A DNA stretch of 64,000 bases from Pseudoips prasinana (taxonomy: Eukaryota > Arthropoda > Insecta > Lepidoptera > Nolidae). The notes under the pieces are model-generated. The model saw only the letters and a program-made list of their open reading frames with translations, ran no database searches and had not been told where the DNA came from. How positions within the stretch are numbered: position 1 is the first letter of the stretch; each line of letters opens with the position of its first letter. Positions 23,301 through 35,132 of this stretch are shown in pieces. A program made the position numbers and the translations under genes. Location of the stretch: contig OX621252.1 of the NCBI GenBank assembly GCA_951640165.1, positions 5,798,501 to 5,862,500 on the forward strand. The letters run 5' to 3'.

Positions 23301-23948
23301 ATACCCTCGGGTTGACTTCTACTTCCCCCACGGCATTATTATGTTCAAATAAGATATTATTCTTGGTATTGCGAACGTTAAAACAAACAAATTATTGAGC
23401 TTTAGGGTACTCACAACTGTTGTTGTTGTGTGGTGACGGCGACAAATATCAGAATCAGAATATCATCACCCCATCTCATCCCGTGGGGGGCGTAGAAGTC
23501 GACCCGTGGGAATATCTACCAGAGGACGGGAAGCAGCTTCCTTCTGAGTACTACGACCATCATACTGCGATCGCCAACCCGCCTGCCAAGCGTGGCGATT
23601 ATGGCATATCCCCTCAAGATGATTCTTGAGGGAGGCTTGTCCAGCAGTGGACTTATTTAAGCTGTAATGATGAAGGTACTCACAATTCGTTTTGAGATAC
23701 CAGTTAATAGTTATAGTTACAGTAAAGGAAAATGTACTCAAACTCACCCCAAATGGATTAGATTCGTCCACAACGGCATAAGGCACACCAAGAAATTTTG
23801 AGTATCCATCTTCTGAACGCAATCCTCGAATTAAACCAATTTTAGAAGAAACTAAGGGATCTACCCTACTTAAACCCTGAACATAGGCACATGTTACCAA
23901 AAAGAATGCAAGTGTCCACATTGTATCATTGACTGTCTTGACTAGCAT
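20125..23948 (-). CDS. CCE-A: carboxyl/cholinesterase with a signal-peptide-like N-terminus
   Basis: Three exons, 23748-23948, 20569-21836 and 20125-20317, join in frame to 553 aa, the usual length for an insect carboxylesterase. All introns have GT/AG ends (donors GTGAGT and GTAAAT; acceptors ending ACAG and TCAG). The protein starts MLVKTVNDTM followed by a hydrophobic stretch WTLAFFLVTCAYVQG, a likely cleavable signal peptide; an in-frame Met at residue 10 is an alternative start. The alpha/beta-hydrolase domain shows the oxyanion loop HGGGW (about residue 126), nucleophile elbow GESAG with Ser about 208, acid Glu in TDQEFG about 339 and His in GAMHGDD about 451, so the triad is complete. 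The expected role is ester hydrolysis of small lipophilic substrates, probably outside the cell. The CCE clade is not assignable. Its N-terminus is unrelated to the membrane-anchor type of C and D. Confidence 0.9.
20569..21836 (-). CDS. CCE-A exon 2 (catalytic domain)
   Basis: 1268 nt from PSTPHPGF to NFAKF plus two bases, open throughout. The same 1268-nt length occurs in CCE-B and CCE-C, which supports the splice sites. Confidence 0.92.
22648..22840 (+). mobile_element. tRNA-derived SINE, family 1
   Basis: Degraded head (GTTGCGCAGCTGTTAAGACT, CCGGGTTTGAATTCCACGCA) and normal body and tail (CGCGACACAGGGATTATTTT). Confidence 0.65.
23125..23340 (-). repeat. GAT-tailed repeat, family 6
   Basis: Minus-strand copy: AACGTCCACAGCTGGACAAA, CGCCGCGCTTGGCATACGG, ACCCTCGGGTTGACTTCTAC. 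Confidence 0.6.
23417..23674 (+). mobile_element. Intact family-6 element with 11-bp target duplication
   Basis: A 258-bp non-coding element flanked by the direct repeat GGTACTCACAA (23406-23416 and 23675-23685). It begins CTGTTGTTGTTGTGTGGTGA and ends GCTGTAATGATGAA. Other copies end in longer GAT runs, so it probably spreads by target-primed reverse transcription like a SINE. It serves here as the reference for the family, including the copy split by the nested insertion at 42731-53595. Confidence 0.75.
23748..23948 (-). CDS. CCE-A exon 1
   Basis: 201 nt, 67 codons, ATG at 23948, ending DESNPFG at a consensus donor GG|GTGAGT. The first 30 residues form a signal-peptide-like region; residues from IGLIRGLR on match the esterase family. 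Confidence 0.85.
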
Positions 23949-24061
23949 AACATGACTTTATCGACTTCACGAATAGCAAGATAAACTGAAGTATTTATGT
24001 GGTTCCTTTAGTACTTGATGTTGAAACGACAAGAACCTATCGTAGATAAGCGATGTATAAG

Positions 24062-24260
24062 ATTTGATTCTCGTTGGTCTAACGGTATCGTGTTCAGCCG
24101 CAGATAACCTGGGATCCAATCCCTGGACGGGCAAAAAAATGATTTTCGGAATTTTTCTGTAAAGAAAATTTCTCAATATCAGCCCGAAGTCTGGGAGTAT
24201 CATAGATTTTTGCCTCGAAGCACACATTTTAAAACCTATAAATGACCTCTTTCCGGTTGT
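24062..24260 (+). mobile_element. SINE family 5, partial
   Basis: Head TTGGTCTAACGGTATCGTGT and body AATATCAGCCCGAAGTCTGG, truncated. It lies about 110 bp upstream of the CCE-A start codon. A body fragment of the same family follows at 24475-24600. Confidence 0.6.
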
Positions 24261-24674
24261 TAAACACCGAAAGTGTTTGGGTGTATAGACAGAGGGTTTT
24301 AATAATAAAACAACAACTGACTATTGATTTATAGCTCGTTTATTGAACATAAAATGGGGTATGTGAACGAAACCATACCGCCATCTAACTCTACGGTAAC
24401 GCCATCTAGTGGTACCGTGAGTGAACTAATTTAATTAACTTACAACTACAATGGGTTTGGTTGTTAACACTGGTAGTGTAGCTAGTCGCCCCATGGGATC
24501 ATGAGAGTGATGAAATAGAAAGTGCCCTTGTGTTTGTACAGACTTGTGCACTGTATCTCCCGCGCAGATGGCTAGTCTCATTTGAGACTATGAGGGCATT
24601 AAAAATTTAAAAAAATCGTTCTATAAATAAGCAGAGGTCCTTTGAAGGACTATAAAAATGAATACTTATGTTAT

Positions 24675-24970
24675 AACATTCGTGGCACCCAAGGGAAGGC
24701 AAAAGGAAAAGAGGCCTACCACAGAAAAGGTGGAATGATGACGTTAGACAAGTAGCAGGAGTCACATGGAACAGAGTGGCTTAAGAAAGAAAGGAATGGA
24801 AAAGGCTGGAGGAGGCCTTTGCCGATTGGCAAACAGATCTTGGAAAGATAACCAAGCAACAAATATTAGTTTAAATTTAATCACATCTATTAAGTTTAAG
24901 ATTTTAATGCTAGTCCTTTACATAAGTTTAAATATTCATTGTACTAAGAGATCTGAATAAAAGGCTATAT
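24675..24970 (+). pseudogene. LINE ORF2 C-terminal fragment (RTE/Jockey-like)
   Basis: Conceptual translation gives basic RGRQKEKR-type sequence, then DDVRQVAGVTWNRVA, a stop, and RKEWKRLEEAFADWQTD. This is the well-known C-terminal tail of insect LINE polyproteins. An internal stop and an ATT-rich tail near 24970 mark a dead, 5'-truncated copy. Confidence 0.65.
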
Positions 24971-24984
24971 TATTATTATTCCAA

Positions 24985-26000
24985 CTTATTTATTTATTTT
25001 CATATTTAATACATATTTATTCTTATAAAATCGATATATAAAACAATAATATACAAATAAATACGTAAAAAACAGAGCTCCCCCAGCGGCGGGGTTGTAC
25101 GCCCTAGGCCGCCGGTGGTCAGGGCGACAGAGTGAGGAACCTCCTCACGATGCGTGCTGTTCCCATAATTGACCTTCTCCAAAAGTTCTTAAACAATTGC
25201 AGCTTGTAAAAGTCAACAGTTAAAAACTGTCAAAGGTGGTATGTCAATTGTGACGGACGGGTGCCTGTCCGTCACGATTGATGAAAAACTAGGGGCTAAA
25301 TTTACAATTATTTGCGAACTTTTAGTTTTCATGACATCGTTTAAATTTACCACTGCCATAAATGCTACTGCTATTCTTGACAAAATATTTGTATAAAACT
25401 AATCATAGATATTAAACATCCATCATTCCGGACAGTTATTCCCTCACGATACATAAACTTATTTCTTAAGTGTGAGAATTGTCATAAATAATAATAAAAT
25501 GGATTCATATTAATTTGATAGATGATCAAATATGATGTCAGATAATACATTTAATTTGATAATGTCGCGGCAACCTAATTTTACACACACACACATACAC
25601 ACACGAACTGACACACATCTATTTGCATACTTGATTTTTATCTTACCCCAACACAAGTACTGTTCAGTCACTCACTCATGAAATCTGAGGCCAATGGAAC
25701 AAAATTTCTGTAGTTTACTAATAAGGATAGATGGTTAAAGTAATATTTAGTATCAGAGCAAAGAGATAGGAAACTGGATTTATTAAGTTGCCTACACCAT
25801 TCTATAAATAAAATAAATATCTTAGGATAACTAACATACTGCTAAACTAAGCAGATCCTGAGCTATGGCAACCACACAGTAAAAAGTAGTAATAAGTTAT
25901 ACTGCAATTGTTACTTATATAATTATGTTTAAATTGAGCATGCATAAACTTGCTATTGGTGAACCTAATAAAAAAAATAATAACAAAAAAAAATGAAAAA
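24985..26000. other. Intergenic, little recognised
   Basis: Contains a GC-rich patch (about 25080-25160), a short hairpin (25246-25254 with 25263-25271, 9-nt arms) and a CA-rich run near 25585. No gene seen. Confidence 0.5.
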
Positions 26001-26004
26001 CATA

Positions 26005-26225
26005 CTTCATCTTGCCAGCCGAATGACGTCTACTGCTGGACAAAGGCCTACCCAAAAGATTTCCACAATGGACTTGTGTCCATAATTTGGAGGGATATGC
26101 CATAATCGCCACGGTTGGTAGACGGATTGGCGATCGCAGTATGATGGTCATCATAGCACACGGAGAGACGCTGCTGCCCGTTCTCCGGGATATATTCAAT
26201 CGGGTCGAATTCTACGCCCCTTCGG
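26005..26225 (-). repeat. GAT-tailed repeat, family 6
   Basis: Minus-strand copy: GACGTCTACTGCTGGACAAA, GCCACGGTTGGTAGACGGAT, TTCAATCGGGTCGAATTCTA. Confidence 0.6.
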
Positions 26226-26265
26226 AATAAAATGGGGTGTCGATATTCTAATTTTTTACACGTTT

Positions 26266-26324
26266 GAAATACTTAACTATATTTTGTTGTGTGACCGATA
26301 CAACAAAATATAGTTAAGTATTTC
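26266..26324. repeat. Perfect 25-bp snap-back hairpin
   Basis: 26266-26290 pairs without mismatch to 26300-26324 around a 9-nt loop GTGACCGAT. Confidence 0.9.
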
Positions 26325-26649
26325 TAAATATATACATTTTATAAAAAAAAACTTGAGACGTGTCAAGGGACACCCGGATGGAACGAAGTTATTTCTTATT
26401 ATTTATTATGTACAAAAAAACCTGTATACACTCAACAAAAATAATCGTCGCGACACCACACTGTTCAATGCGAATGAAAATATCTGGCTTGCTTTCTATA
26501 AGAGAGAGAGAGACAGACAGAGAAACATGCGCACGCCGCACAGCTGCAAAAAGTGTCGTGACAACTTTTCGTAAGAATTTTTTCCGTCTAGCCCCCTTTC
26601 ACAACGCGCGATAAGGAACTTCGTTCCAAAAATACACTCCAATGTAAAA

Positions 26650-26880
26650 CAAATAATCGTGCTCATCTCACAAAGATTTGTCATGGGAGGGGATTAAGCC
26701 CACCTTTGGCTTTGCTTAAGTCTAGTGGTTAGTGACTCTGACTGCTAAGCGAAAGGTGGGTTTAATCCCCTCCCATGATAAATCATTGTGGTGGTGCCAT
26801 CCCTCTAGACTGCACAACTGCAGTCTAGATGGATGGCAACCACCAGGGTGACCTCTGTTGGGACATGGGTTTGCAACCGT
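26650..26880. repeat. SINE family 4 remnant folded into palindromes
   Basis: The block at 26681-26718 is repeated inverted at about 26742-26779 around the A-box phrase GTCTAGTGGTTAGTGA. A second hairpin follows (26804-26814 with 26819-26829, extendable to about 26790-26846). Confidence 0.7.
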
Positions 26881-27022
26881 GTAGAAGATGCTTAACAGGC
26901 CAGTGAAAACACAATATTAAATTAGTCTGTTTATTAATCACTAATAAGGTTTCCATTCCAGTGATACTGATAATAATAAATGCCTCCTAAGTCTGTCGCT
27001 ATTGAAATAATGCAAACGGTAT

Positions 27023-27212
27023 TTAATCACTATACCACATCTGATACGATCCATACATTTTATAGAATAGATCCCAGAAAGACATTCTAGCGTGGTTTGG
27101 TCGGCCTGATACAGTTAGTTCTGCGTTGATGTCCAAATGCGGCTGAATAGTCGTATTGGTCACTGGTACCCATCGAACTGGTAGAAGCTGCGATATACTC
27201 GGTGTGGGATCA
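27023..27212 (-). CDS. CCE-B exon 3
   Basis: 190 nt, one codon shorter than in A, C and D, ending QMWYSD then TAA. The acceptor reads TTTTTCAG. Confidence 0.85.
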
Positions 27213-27299
27213 CTGAAAAACAATACATTACCAAAAATATATTATAAATATGATTATATTCAACGAGTAATAATAGTGAATCGTAATACATAAGTACAT

Positions 27300-27780
27300 G
27301 GCGATTAATCTACACTAATATAAAAAAAATAATACACTAAAATAATAAAAAGGAAAGATTTTATCGTTTTTTTGTTTGTTTGCATTGAAAAGGCTCCGAA
27401 ACTTATTGACCGATTTGAAAAATTCTTCCACCATCTCCGGTGAACAAAGGCTACATTAAATTTTCAAAAAAGTTAGGGATCCACACTAAAACCAGGTGTG
27501 AAAAAAATACCAAAAAACTTTATTACATCACGTGCACTGCGAAAGCTATTAATTATAGAACAAAACAATGTTCGACGTTTTTGCAGAACATCTAACTATC
27601 TACAAAAAATATCACGATAACATAAAAAAAAATTTTATTTCACATTTCCAATTTTTTTCATTTTACTCTTGTTACTGAAAACGAGAAAGTATGTATGGGA
27701 GAGTGTGTGTGTAAAAAATTATAACTTTAGAAATGTTTGTTTAATACCCGTGCGAAGCCGGTGCGGACTTCTGGTATGTT
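27300..27780. repeat. Dispersed repeat in CCE-B intron 2
   Basis: It starts CTACACTAATATAAAAAAAA and ends with the common lepidopteran phrase ACCCGTGCGAAGCCGG. Non-coding; class not determined. Confidence 0.4.
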
Positions 27781-28158
27781 ATATTTGATAAATTATATCT
27801 TATTATTGTATTAACGTTCAGTTTTGTTTTAAGTTAGCTTTGTTATTCAACCCTCTCACTGTTTACCTACACTATTCATAAAATGAACAGATATATACAC
27901 ACACACATCCACTTTAAAGTATTTGAAGTACTTGTAGACATTTACAGACAGTAATTTCTAGCATCAAGCGTGCTGTTTATTGTTGAATTTATAATAGCAC
28001 GCGGAGAAGATGTTAAGACTATATATTTGGGTATTACTCATCTATGTATGTAACAAAGGCCTCATCAATAACAGTTTTGGCATTTCGTACTTAATCTAGT
28101 TAAAACGAACAACAAAAACAAATATCTAACAAACAGAGAATGTTGAAAACAAAAATAC

Positions 28159-29426
28159 CTCATTTTAGCAAAATTTGTCCACATCGTAGTCATTCTATCT
28201 ATCATGAGTTGATCTTCTGCAGTAGGGGTATCTGTGAACATATCCATATCAAATAGATACCCTATTTCACCTCCATGAATAGCTCCAGGAGCATCGGGTA
28301 TACCGGTTAATTCCTTCTCGTTTCTTTCTCCGCCATAAGAGAAAACGTAACTATACACATTTGTAGCACCATCTCTAATCAATTGTTCAATCATTCTTTT
28401 AGTTGGATGTCCAAATATGATGTCAGTGCCATAATCCACTATTTCTTGTATGACATCCTTGCTAAATTCCTCATCACCTACATAGAAACGCTTAACAATT
28501 TGAAGAGCTTCTTCTAAATCTTCATGTTCTGTGAAACCCATATTAAATTGATCAGTCATGTTATAATGATTTCTGAAGTAATCGTCGTCACTGGCACGCA
28601 TAAATCCAAATTCTTGGTTGGTGTAACCAATCATGATGTCAATATTTTGTATTTTACTTGATCTTACATTCATAGGGTGTTCGGGTAAGAAACTTTCTAC
28701 TCCCGGAAATGTTCTTTCTACACAAGGTTTAGCTAATGGTTGATTGTTGTCTTCTAAGCTTGAAATTTTTAGGTCAAATGCTGCCTGAGCAACTCTTAGA
28801 GGATCAATAGTAGCAAGATATGACATGGCTTCAGAAAGAGTAAGAGCATCGTATCCAAAATATTGAGTCAGCGAAAATGGTATATTAGGGTAAGAAGGGT
28901 TCATCAACCAATAACTCAATGCTGGACCACTTTGAATAATTGCTTGATTAAAAAGTTTTTCGTGTGGCGAATACAAATGCAGATTCGCTGACATACCTCC
29001 AGCGCTCACACCAAATACTGTAATCTTATTGGTGTCTCCACCGAATGCAGGTATGTTTTCGTTAATCCATCGAAGAGCGATAACTTGGTCTTTTAAGCCT
29101 TGATTTCCAGGAAATTCTGGAATATCTAGGCACAGGAATCCGTAAACTCCCAAACGGTAATTAATAGATACAACAATTACATCTTTGCTGTGCAACCAGT
29201 GGGCTCTACTCCCTTCACGTGAATTGGTTCCCAAAGTCCAGCCTCCGCCATGAATCCAAACCATAACCGGTAGAGGATTATTCAGGGTAGCAGAATCAGG
29301 TACAAATATGTCCAATTCCAGACAATTTATATTTCCCAGCGCTACGTTGCCATTTATTTGAGGGCATGGTGTTGAATCTGTATTAGCTTCAAAAATACTC
29401 TCAAAACCAGGATGCTTGATTGATGG
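28159..29426 (-). CDS. CCE-B exon 2 (catalytic domain)
   Basis: Open from PSIKHPGF to NFAKM plus two bases; the donor AG|GTATTT is weaker than in its paralogs. The triad residues are all present. Confidence 0.88.
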
Positions 29427-30224
29427 CTGTAACAAAAATTAGGTTTCTTTTGTAATTAAAATGCACACTGAAAATATTAGTATCTTTTATACAACTGCAG
29501 TGATTTTTGTTAAGTTACATTTCAATTCAAAGCTTAGTTTAGTTAATTCGTTGACGAAATACCAGTTTTGAACAGGTTTTGCATATAATATACTGTTACG
29601 GTTTTCGGTTTGGTTTTATGCATATTTAGAATATATTAAGATAGATAAGAACTTATATTTATTCTTGATTTATTGATTTAAACCAAATTTACTAAAGCTA
29701 CTTTATCGAATTTTGTTATTGCCAGCCACGGGAAGCCAATGGATGAAGCCAACATTCCCCCAAGAATGTAAGAAGAAAGAGAATAAATAGTAGATTTCGA
29801 TGATTTAATCCTATTTGGATTAAACGTTGCCTGATTGACAAAGAATTCAGGGTTTTAATCCAGAAAATGTGAGTTAAAATCATATCGGTGATTTAATTTT
29901 TTATTCATATATTAAAATTTGGAGCATACCATACATAGCAATATTTATTCAGCACTTGAGTATTATTAACATACTTACTATATTCATATACAATTAACAT
30001 ATACTTATACTTGGCAAGTTCACGATGCAGTACATGAATATATTCAAAATATTAAAGTAACTGTTTTATAACTTAGCTATTATTTTTAAATTTAGTAGGT
30101 ACTCTCTTCATTGAGGCTCTCAACCAGTAGCTTTTCTTAAGCAAAACTTGAAAGCACCTTTATAGGGTTCGGGCCATAGGTATATATATAATCTAATATC
30201 ATCCAGGTATGCATAAGCGAAAAC
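29427..30224. other. CCE-B intron 1, nothing recognised
   Basis: AT-rich, without a second exon-1-like block. Confidence 0.5.
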
Positions 30225-30433
30225 TCCTAATGGGTTCGTTTCAACCGTGAAAGATACACCCACGAATTTGAAATAATCTCCACCAGTAGCTTTTAATCCC
30301 TCGAATCTGGCCAATGTTTGTGACTATGGGTCCACATAAATCATTTCTAGTAAGACCCCACGCTAAAAAACCAGAGAAAATATCCTAATATAGCTATTAA
30401 CCCAACAATAATAGGTATAGTACGAGTTCGCAT
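30225..30433 (-). pseudogene. Decayed CCE exon 1 (belongs to CCE-B)
   Basis: 209 nt against 216 nt in CCE-C and D. The start MRTRTIPIIVGLIAI, the block NIGQIRG and the end TNPLG are recognisable but lie in different frames, with an inserted A after the QIRG codons and a shift after the membrane segment. The splice donor is lost. Confidence 0.8.
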
Positions 30434-30449
30434 AACGGCTAAGATACTT

Positions 30450-30570
30450 TTAATCATCATCATATCAGCCGAAAGACGCCCACTGCTGGACAAAAGCCTC
30501 CTCAAAAATCTCCACAGTTGGCGGTCTGGCACTACCCGCACCCAGCAGCTACCAGCGACCCTCACAAGAT
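30450..30570 (-). repeat. GAT-tailed repeat, family 6, truncated
   Basis: CATCATCATATCAGCCGAAA and GCCCACTGCTGGACAAAAGC, ending in GACCCTCACAAGATCATTGA. The same piece follows the exon-1 stub at 54412-54535. Confidence 0.65.
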
Positions 30571-30574
30571 CATT

Positions 30575-30845
30575 GACTGGGCTAAATACACTCAGGGGGC
30601 GTATACCGCCTTGCGTATACAGTATAACAACGCGTTCAGGGTGTTGATGGGGCTGCCGCGCTATTGTAGCGCAAGTGGCATGTTCGCAGAGGCGCACGTG
30701 GACGGCTTCCTCGCCATCATACGTAAGCGCTGTGCATCGATAATGGCGCGGGTACGCGGCAGCCCCAGCGCCATTCTGGCCGCGTGTGCCAGCCGCTGGG
30801 ACTCGGTACTGATGGCTCACTGGATAGGCCTTCACACTTTTTAGT
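30575..30845 (+). pseudogene. LINE C-terminal fragment
   Basis: Encodes YNNAFRVLMGLPRYCSASGM and then RKRCASIMARVRG, matching the C-terminal block of the LINE at 38710-40602 (MGLPRYCSASGSTDYF, RKRVASLMRRVR). It is unusually GC-rich for its neighbourhood. Confidence 0.7.
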
Positions 30846-30889
30846 AAGGCTAGGCTAAGAACATTGTTACTAACTACTCGTGATCTGTA

Positions 30890-31210
30890 TTTTTGCTAAC
30901 ACTAGGTTAAGAAAAAAGAGGTGATAAACAAACGAGATATATACTAAGACATAAAAATAGACTCAACTTACCCGACACACGTCTAAACATGCACTCTGCC
31001 AGTACCCTAGTAATGTCCGTAAAAATTTACAATAAGCTTCCAGAATCAATTAACGATACAGACAAATACAATAGCTTTATAAAAAAAACTAAAATACTTC
31101 CTACTTACTAAAACCTACTATAGTATAGACGAATTTTTAATGATAAAATATAATTAGCAACAAAAAGCATGTGACTATACTATTAACGAAATTAGTGCAA
31201 TATAATAAAT
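30890..31210 (+). pseudogene. LINE ORF2 3' end, Jockey-like
   Basis: Translation shows RLNLPDTRLNMHSAS, VKIYNKLPESIND and, after a stop, YRRIFND, the C-terminal pattern of a second LINE group (compare 12395-12930). It ends in an AT-rich tail. Confidence 0.6.
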
Positions 31211-31304
31211 AAATGATATAAAATTTAGCTGACTTATAAAATAGTAAAATTTATTAAATTAAAATAACTAAATAATTAAGTATAATAAATATATTCAGGA
31301 CTAA

Positions 31305-31759
31305 GGGCGGCTTGCACGAAATTTCGTTTAAATATATCTTAAACAAATTTAACTAAATACGTTTAAATCGATAAATGTGTTTAACATGATTACGTTTAAT
31401 GACCTCTTGCATCACGTTTAATGCGTTTATCGTGTCGGTATAGCAGTTCCCCTACATTTCGCTATAAGTAAGTAACAAATGACACTATTTTTTAAACGAA
31501 AATTACGTTTTTCTGCGCGAAAGTGTGCGTAAACTGAATCCTCCATGTCATGGAAACATAACCTTTCAAAATAAATGTCAATTTTTGCTAAACGCATTTA
31601 GCTGCGCTAAATAGCTACTCATGGGTATTTAACTTTGACAGCTCTCTAAACGCGTTTAGCGACTTATTTAGCATGGTGCAAGGCGTTGCAATGACTTTAA
31701 CGTGAATTTTAATTTAAATTGGATTTAAATAGTATTTAGTGCTATGGTGCTAGCCGCCC
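31305..31759. mobile_element. Harbinger-like MITE
   Basis: 455 bp with inverted ends GGGCGGCT(T/A)GCAC and a TAA duplication on each side (31302-31304 and 31760-31762). The interior repeats CGTTTA/TAAACG words. No transposase is encoded. The 3-bp TAA duplication and GG-starting ends fit PIF/Harbinger. It is absent from the second segmental copy. Confidence 0.7.
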
Positions 31760-31762
31760 TAA

Positions 31763-33536
31763 CTATAATAATACATTAATTTAATAAAACTCATTATGTT
31801 ACTTAAATATCTAATTAGTAATAATGCACTCTTCCTCCTCTCTCCTAAATCTGTGCTGTACCCTGCAGAGTCCACAATTGATACAAACATTATTATGTCT
31901 ACCAACATTTTTACATACATTGTGGAATGCAATAAAGAATTGAGAATAAGAACACTATTACTAACAAATTCATGGACCAAAGTCTGAAATAAATGTATTT
32001 AATATTATTATTATAGATCTATCTTGTAGGGAGCTGTGTGATGCTTGTAGGGAGCTACACACGCTGCGTCTTCCGGTATACTTTTAATAATACAATTGAA
32101 TTGCATTCTTAATATCGGCATCATGAAATATACGGATTCTTGTTAGTGTAGGATAACGAATATATCTTATCTTTATTACAATGCAGAATCAAGTCAGTAA
32201 GCTAAGATATTATAGATTATGATCTTAAAAGCCATTACATCTTAATCACCCTCAATCGACATTTTAATCCGGTACGTTATATTTAGATAATTTTTGGTAG
32301 ACTCTAGTGGAAGAGTATTTTTTTAACTTTCTAATAAATGTGCTGAATGAATACTTTGATGCAGGATGTCGTGTTGAAACATTAATTTAGGCATGATTTG
32401 GATAATAATATAATGATTATATATTGCAAATCATTTTTATTTTGCTTTGGTGGGCCGGCCGGTTGGTAAATGCTTGATTCGATTCCCACCCAGGATAAAT
32501 ATTAGTTTGATTGTCCTGAGTTTGGGTTTAATTATCTTTAGAAGTATATCATTTACTTCCGGTCTTTTTCTTATTAAACTGCCCGGATCATGTAAATATC
32601 ACAAAACACGTGGCCATGATCTTTTTCTTATTAAACTGCCCGCATTCACATTCATATTTATCGTAACATTTTTATACTTTGACAGTTTTGATAGGTAAAC
32701 ACAGCAATGACGCAATACTAGTTGTTTATATTCTCTTTGATGACATTTAAAGTGGTTGGAGTCGCAACCAAACGCTACTACAGGTCGATACGCATGATAA
32801 TTTTGTAATTTAATTAGAAGTAGTTTTTTAAGCGCTATCGGAAGATCAGCATTACAGTAATAATTATTATTTACTGTAACATTTGCTGAGGTAGACGCCT
32901 TTCCTAGCTAGTACTTATAATGTTTGCATTCTTCATAAGTATTCTGTCAACTAAACGCAATTAGTTATATCGTCTTAGATGTAAACTAAGTTAAGGATTA
33001 TCTGTGCTTATTGGGAATAAACCTTTTTTATTTATTTTTATTTTGTTATTTAACACGTCAGCGTCATATCACGTTTGTAAATGTCAAGATCAGACATGAA
33101 GTTATTTTTGAAATAACACTGGGTTAATATGGTCCGGTTATCTTTATTAATAAACCACCTTTTTTTACAAAATACATAATGCATATTATAAGAAATCTAA
33201 AATGCCATACATTATTAATAAGGTAATTAATAAGTTATTAATAAATCGTTTGTATCGTAATCTCGGCAATTGATATTAAAATATATTGTATCACTGACGT
33301 ACGTGCTAATTTAATCATAAAATCAGCACAAGATAGGAATTCAGTAAGTATTTAATTATTAAAATGGGTAATAATAACTAGATATGTAAATAAATAAAAT
33401 TCCGTACTAAAATAATAAAAAAGAACGTTATGTTGAGAGTGAATGGTTAAGATTGAATGAATGATGAGACTATCCGTCCTTTCTTCTATCAACAGACAGT
33501 ATGTTATATTTTTTAGGTGCAGTTTTCAGTTGGCTT
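31763..33536. other. Start of segmental copy 1, no gene
   Basis: From 32069 it is collinear with 54536 onward (TCTTCCGGTATACTTTTAAT and GGATGTCGTGTTGAAACATT occur in both). A family-3 SINE scrap lies near 32450-32530. The rest is AT-rich with no recognised feature. Confidence 0.55.
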
Positions 33537-33552
33537 AGGATGATTGCACTGC

Positions 33553-34781
33553 CTGCAGGTGGCCCTCAACAAGTCATGATGATGCCATGAAGGATGCCAT
33601 GATGTTCCATGGTCCCCGACGGGCGCCGCCGCCGCCGGGATCACATAGTGGTCGGGAGGGTCCGGATCGTTGTCGAGTCTAACATGAAGTACCTGGGATT
33701 GGTGCTCGACAGCCTGTGGGACTCGGACCCCACTTCCGGCGGCTGGTGCCTAAGCTGATAGCCGCGACTGGGGCGCTGTCAACGCAGCTACCCAATCTGG
33801 GGGGCCCGAGCGCAGCCTGTAGGCGGCTCTACGTGGGGATCATGCGATCGATGGCCCTGTACGGGGCCCCGATCTAGCCAGCTGACCTGACGGTAGCATC
33901 ACTGTTCTGCGGAAGCCGCAGAAAGCTATGGCCGTCAGAGTCATAACGGGATATCCGACCGGATCCCCGCCCAGGGATCTCGAGGCGAGAGTACTCGCGT
34001 CACTGTACCTTTGGTGCGAGGTGCGTCGAGTGGACGATACAGCGACACAAGGAGCTGCGTCGGGCGCAGCTTCCCGAGGTCCTGGTGGCGGAATGGCGGG
34101 ACAGGGTCTCCCGCCCAACCGCCGACCTCGTCACTATCGAGGCGGTCTGGTCGGTACTCGAGCGTTGGCTCAGGAACAGGCACGGTTCCCTGCCATTTCG
34201 GGTGACGCAGGTGCTTTTGGGGCATGGTTGCTTCGGAAAGTACCTGTGTCGCATAAACAGGGAGCCGGACGCCCGGTGTCGCCACTGCGTAGACTGTCGG
34301 GAGGATACGGCGAATGAATTCGATGGTCGGCAGCGAGGAGTCCTGGGCCGCAGTGGTTTCCTACAGCGAGACTGTCGTCTCGCGGAAAGAAGCTGCGGAA
34401 AGGGAGAGGGAGATCAAATGCTCTCACCCGGCCCGCATCAGCGTGTCCTTCGGGCCCCCCTAAGTGGGTCCAGGGGCGACGGACTCGGAGGCGTCCGTCG
34501 CCCCCAACACATCCGGAACCAAGGCGGCGGCGCGATGTGTTCCACGCACGCTCCTCTCAGACGTTGCCGAGGAGTTTTACACCTCACTCCCCCGCTAGTG
34601 CGAGGAGGCCCGCAGGTACGGTTTGGTACCAGCCGGAGGTTGCGGAAGTATCGTACGTTCCTGCGACCCCCTCCGCAGGTGTGAGATGTAACACAGGGGT
34701 GGCTTTTAGTCAGTAGGAGTCTGGCAGATCCCTCCGCCCCCAACGGCGGGAATTTCCACCACGGAAAACAAGAAAAACATA
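33553..34781 (+). mobile_element. R1-clade LINE, 5'-truncated, with 16-bp target duplication
   Basis: GC-rich insert (a strong break from AT-rich flanks) flanked by AGGATGATTGCACTGC at 33537-33552 and 34782-34797. It encodes, across several shifted frames, the late part of an R1-type ORF2: NMKYLGLVLDS, a segment IMRSMALYGAP, and QVLLGHGCFGKYLCRI followed by a Cys/His cluster (CRHCVDC), the typical R1/TRAS C-terminal zinc-binding tail. Frameshifts and stops show it is dead. R1 relatives usually sit in rDNA or telomeric repeats; this one is in unique DNA. Confidence 0.75.
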
Positions 34782-35054
34782 AGGATGATTGCACTGCTTA
34801 ACCGGACAAAAGAGGCCAGCGAGGGCTCAAATATACTATATACTGATTCGATATCCGCACAGGAAAATTATCTGTGTGACCCATAACTAGTAAGTCTGGC
34901 TGTGCTTATATCCAGTTAATTATGTTTTTGTAAAGTACCCACGACACAGGGTTTATTTCCCAAATGAGGGTGGTATCGTCTTACGTCTTACTAAGAATAA
35001 AGAGAACTTATTGTACTACTAGTACGTCAATTTTATTTGTAATCAGTTCAAATA

Positions 35055-35056
<2 letters not shown>

Positions 35057-35106
<50 letters not shown>
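35057..35106. repeat. (TA)n microsatellite
   Basis: About 25 uninterrupted TA units. Confidence 0.95.
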
Positions 35107-35108
<2 letters not shown>

Positions 35109-35132
35109 TAAGTTTGAGTCAAAATTTCCATA

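Larger units (their letters stand above)
21837..23747 (-). other. CCE-A intron 1 with repeats
   Basis: 1.9-kb intron holding a family-6 fragment (22190-22430), a family-1 SINE (22648-22840), a second family-6 copy (23125-23340, minus) and an intact family-6 element (23417-23674). No extra exon recognised. Confidence 0.7.
27023..30433 (-). pseudogene. CCE-B: esterase with intact exons 2-3 but decayed exon 1
   Basis: Exon 3 (27023-27212) and exon 2 (28159-29426, 1268 nt) are open, with usable splice ends. They encode oxyanion loop HGGGW, nucleophile elbow GVSAG (Val where Glu is usual), acid Glu in TNQEFG and His in GAIHGGE. The matching exon 1 (30225-30433) begins MRTRTIPIIVG like CCE-C but has at least two frameshifts and stops, and its donor reads GTTTTC instead of GTAAGT. 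No other exon 1 ending in the NPFG block is visible between 29427 and 30224 or upstream to 36112. I infer a gene that has lost its start exon, unless a distant or unrelated first exon is used. Intron 2 (27213-28158) holds a dispersed repeat at about 27300-27780. Confidence 0.75.
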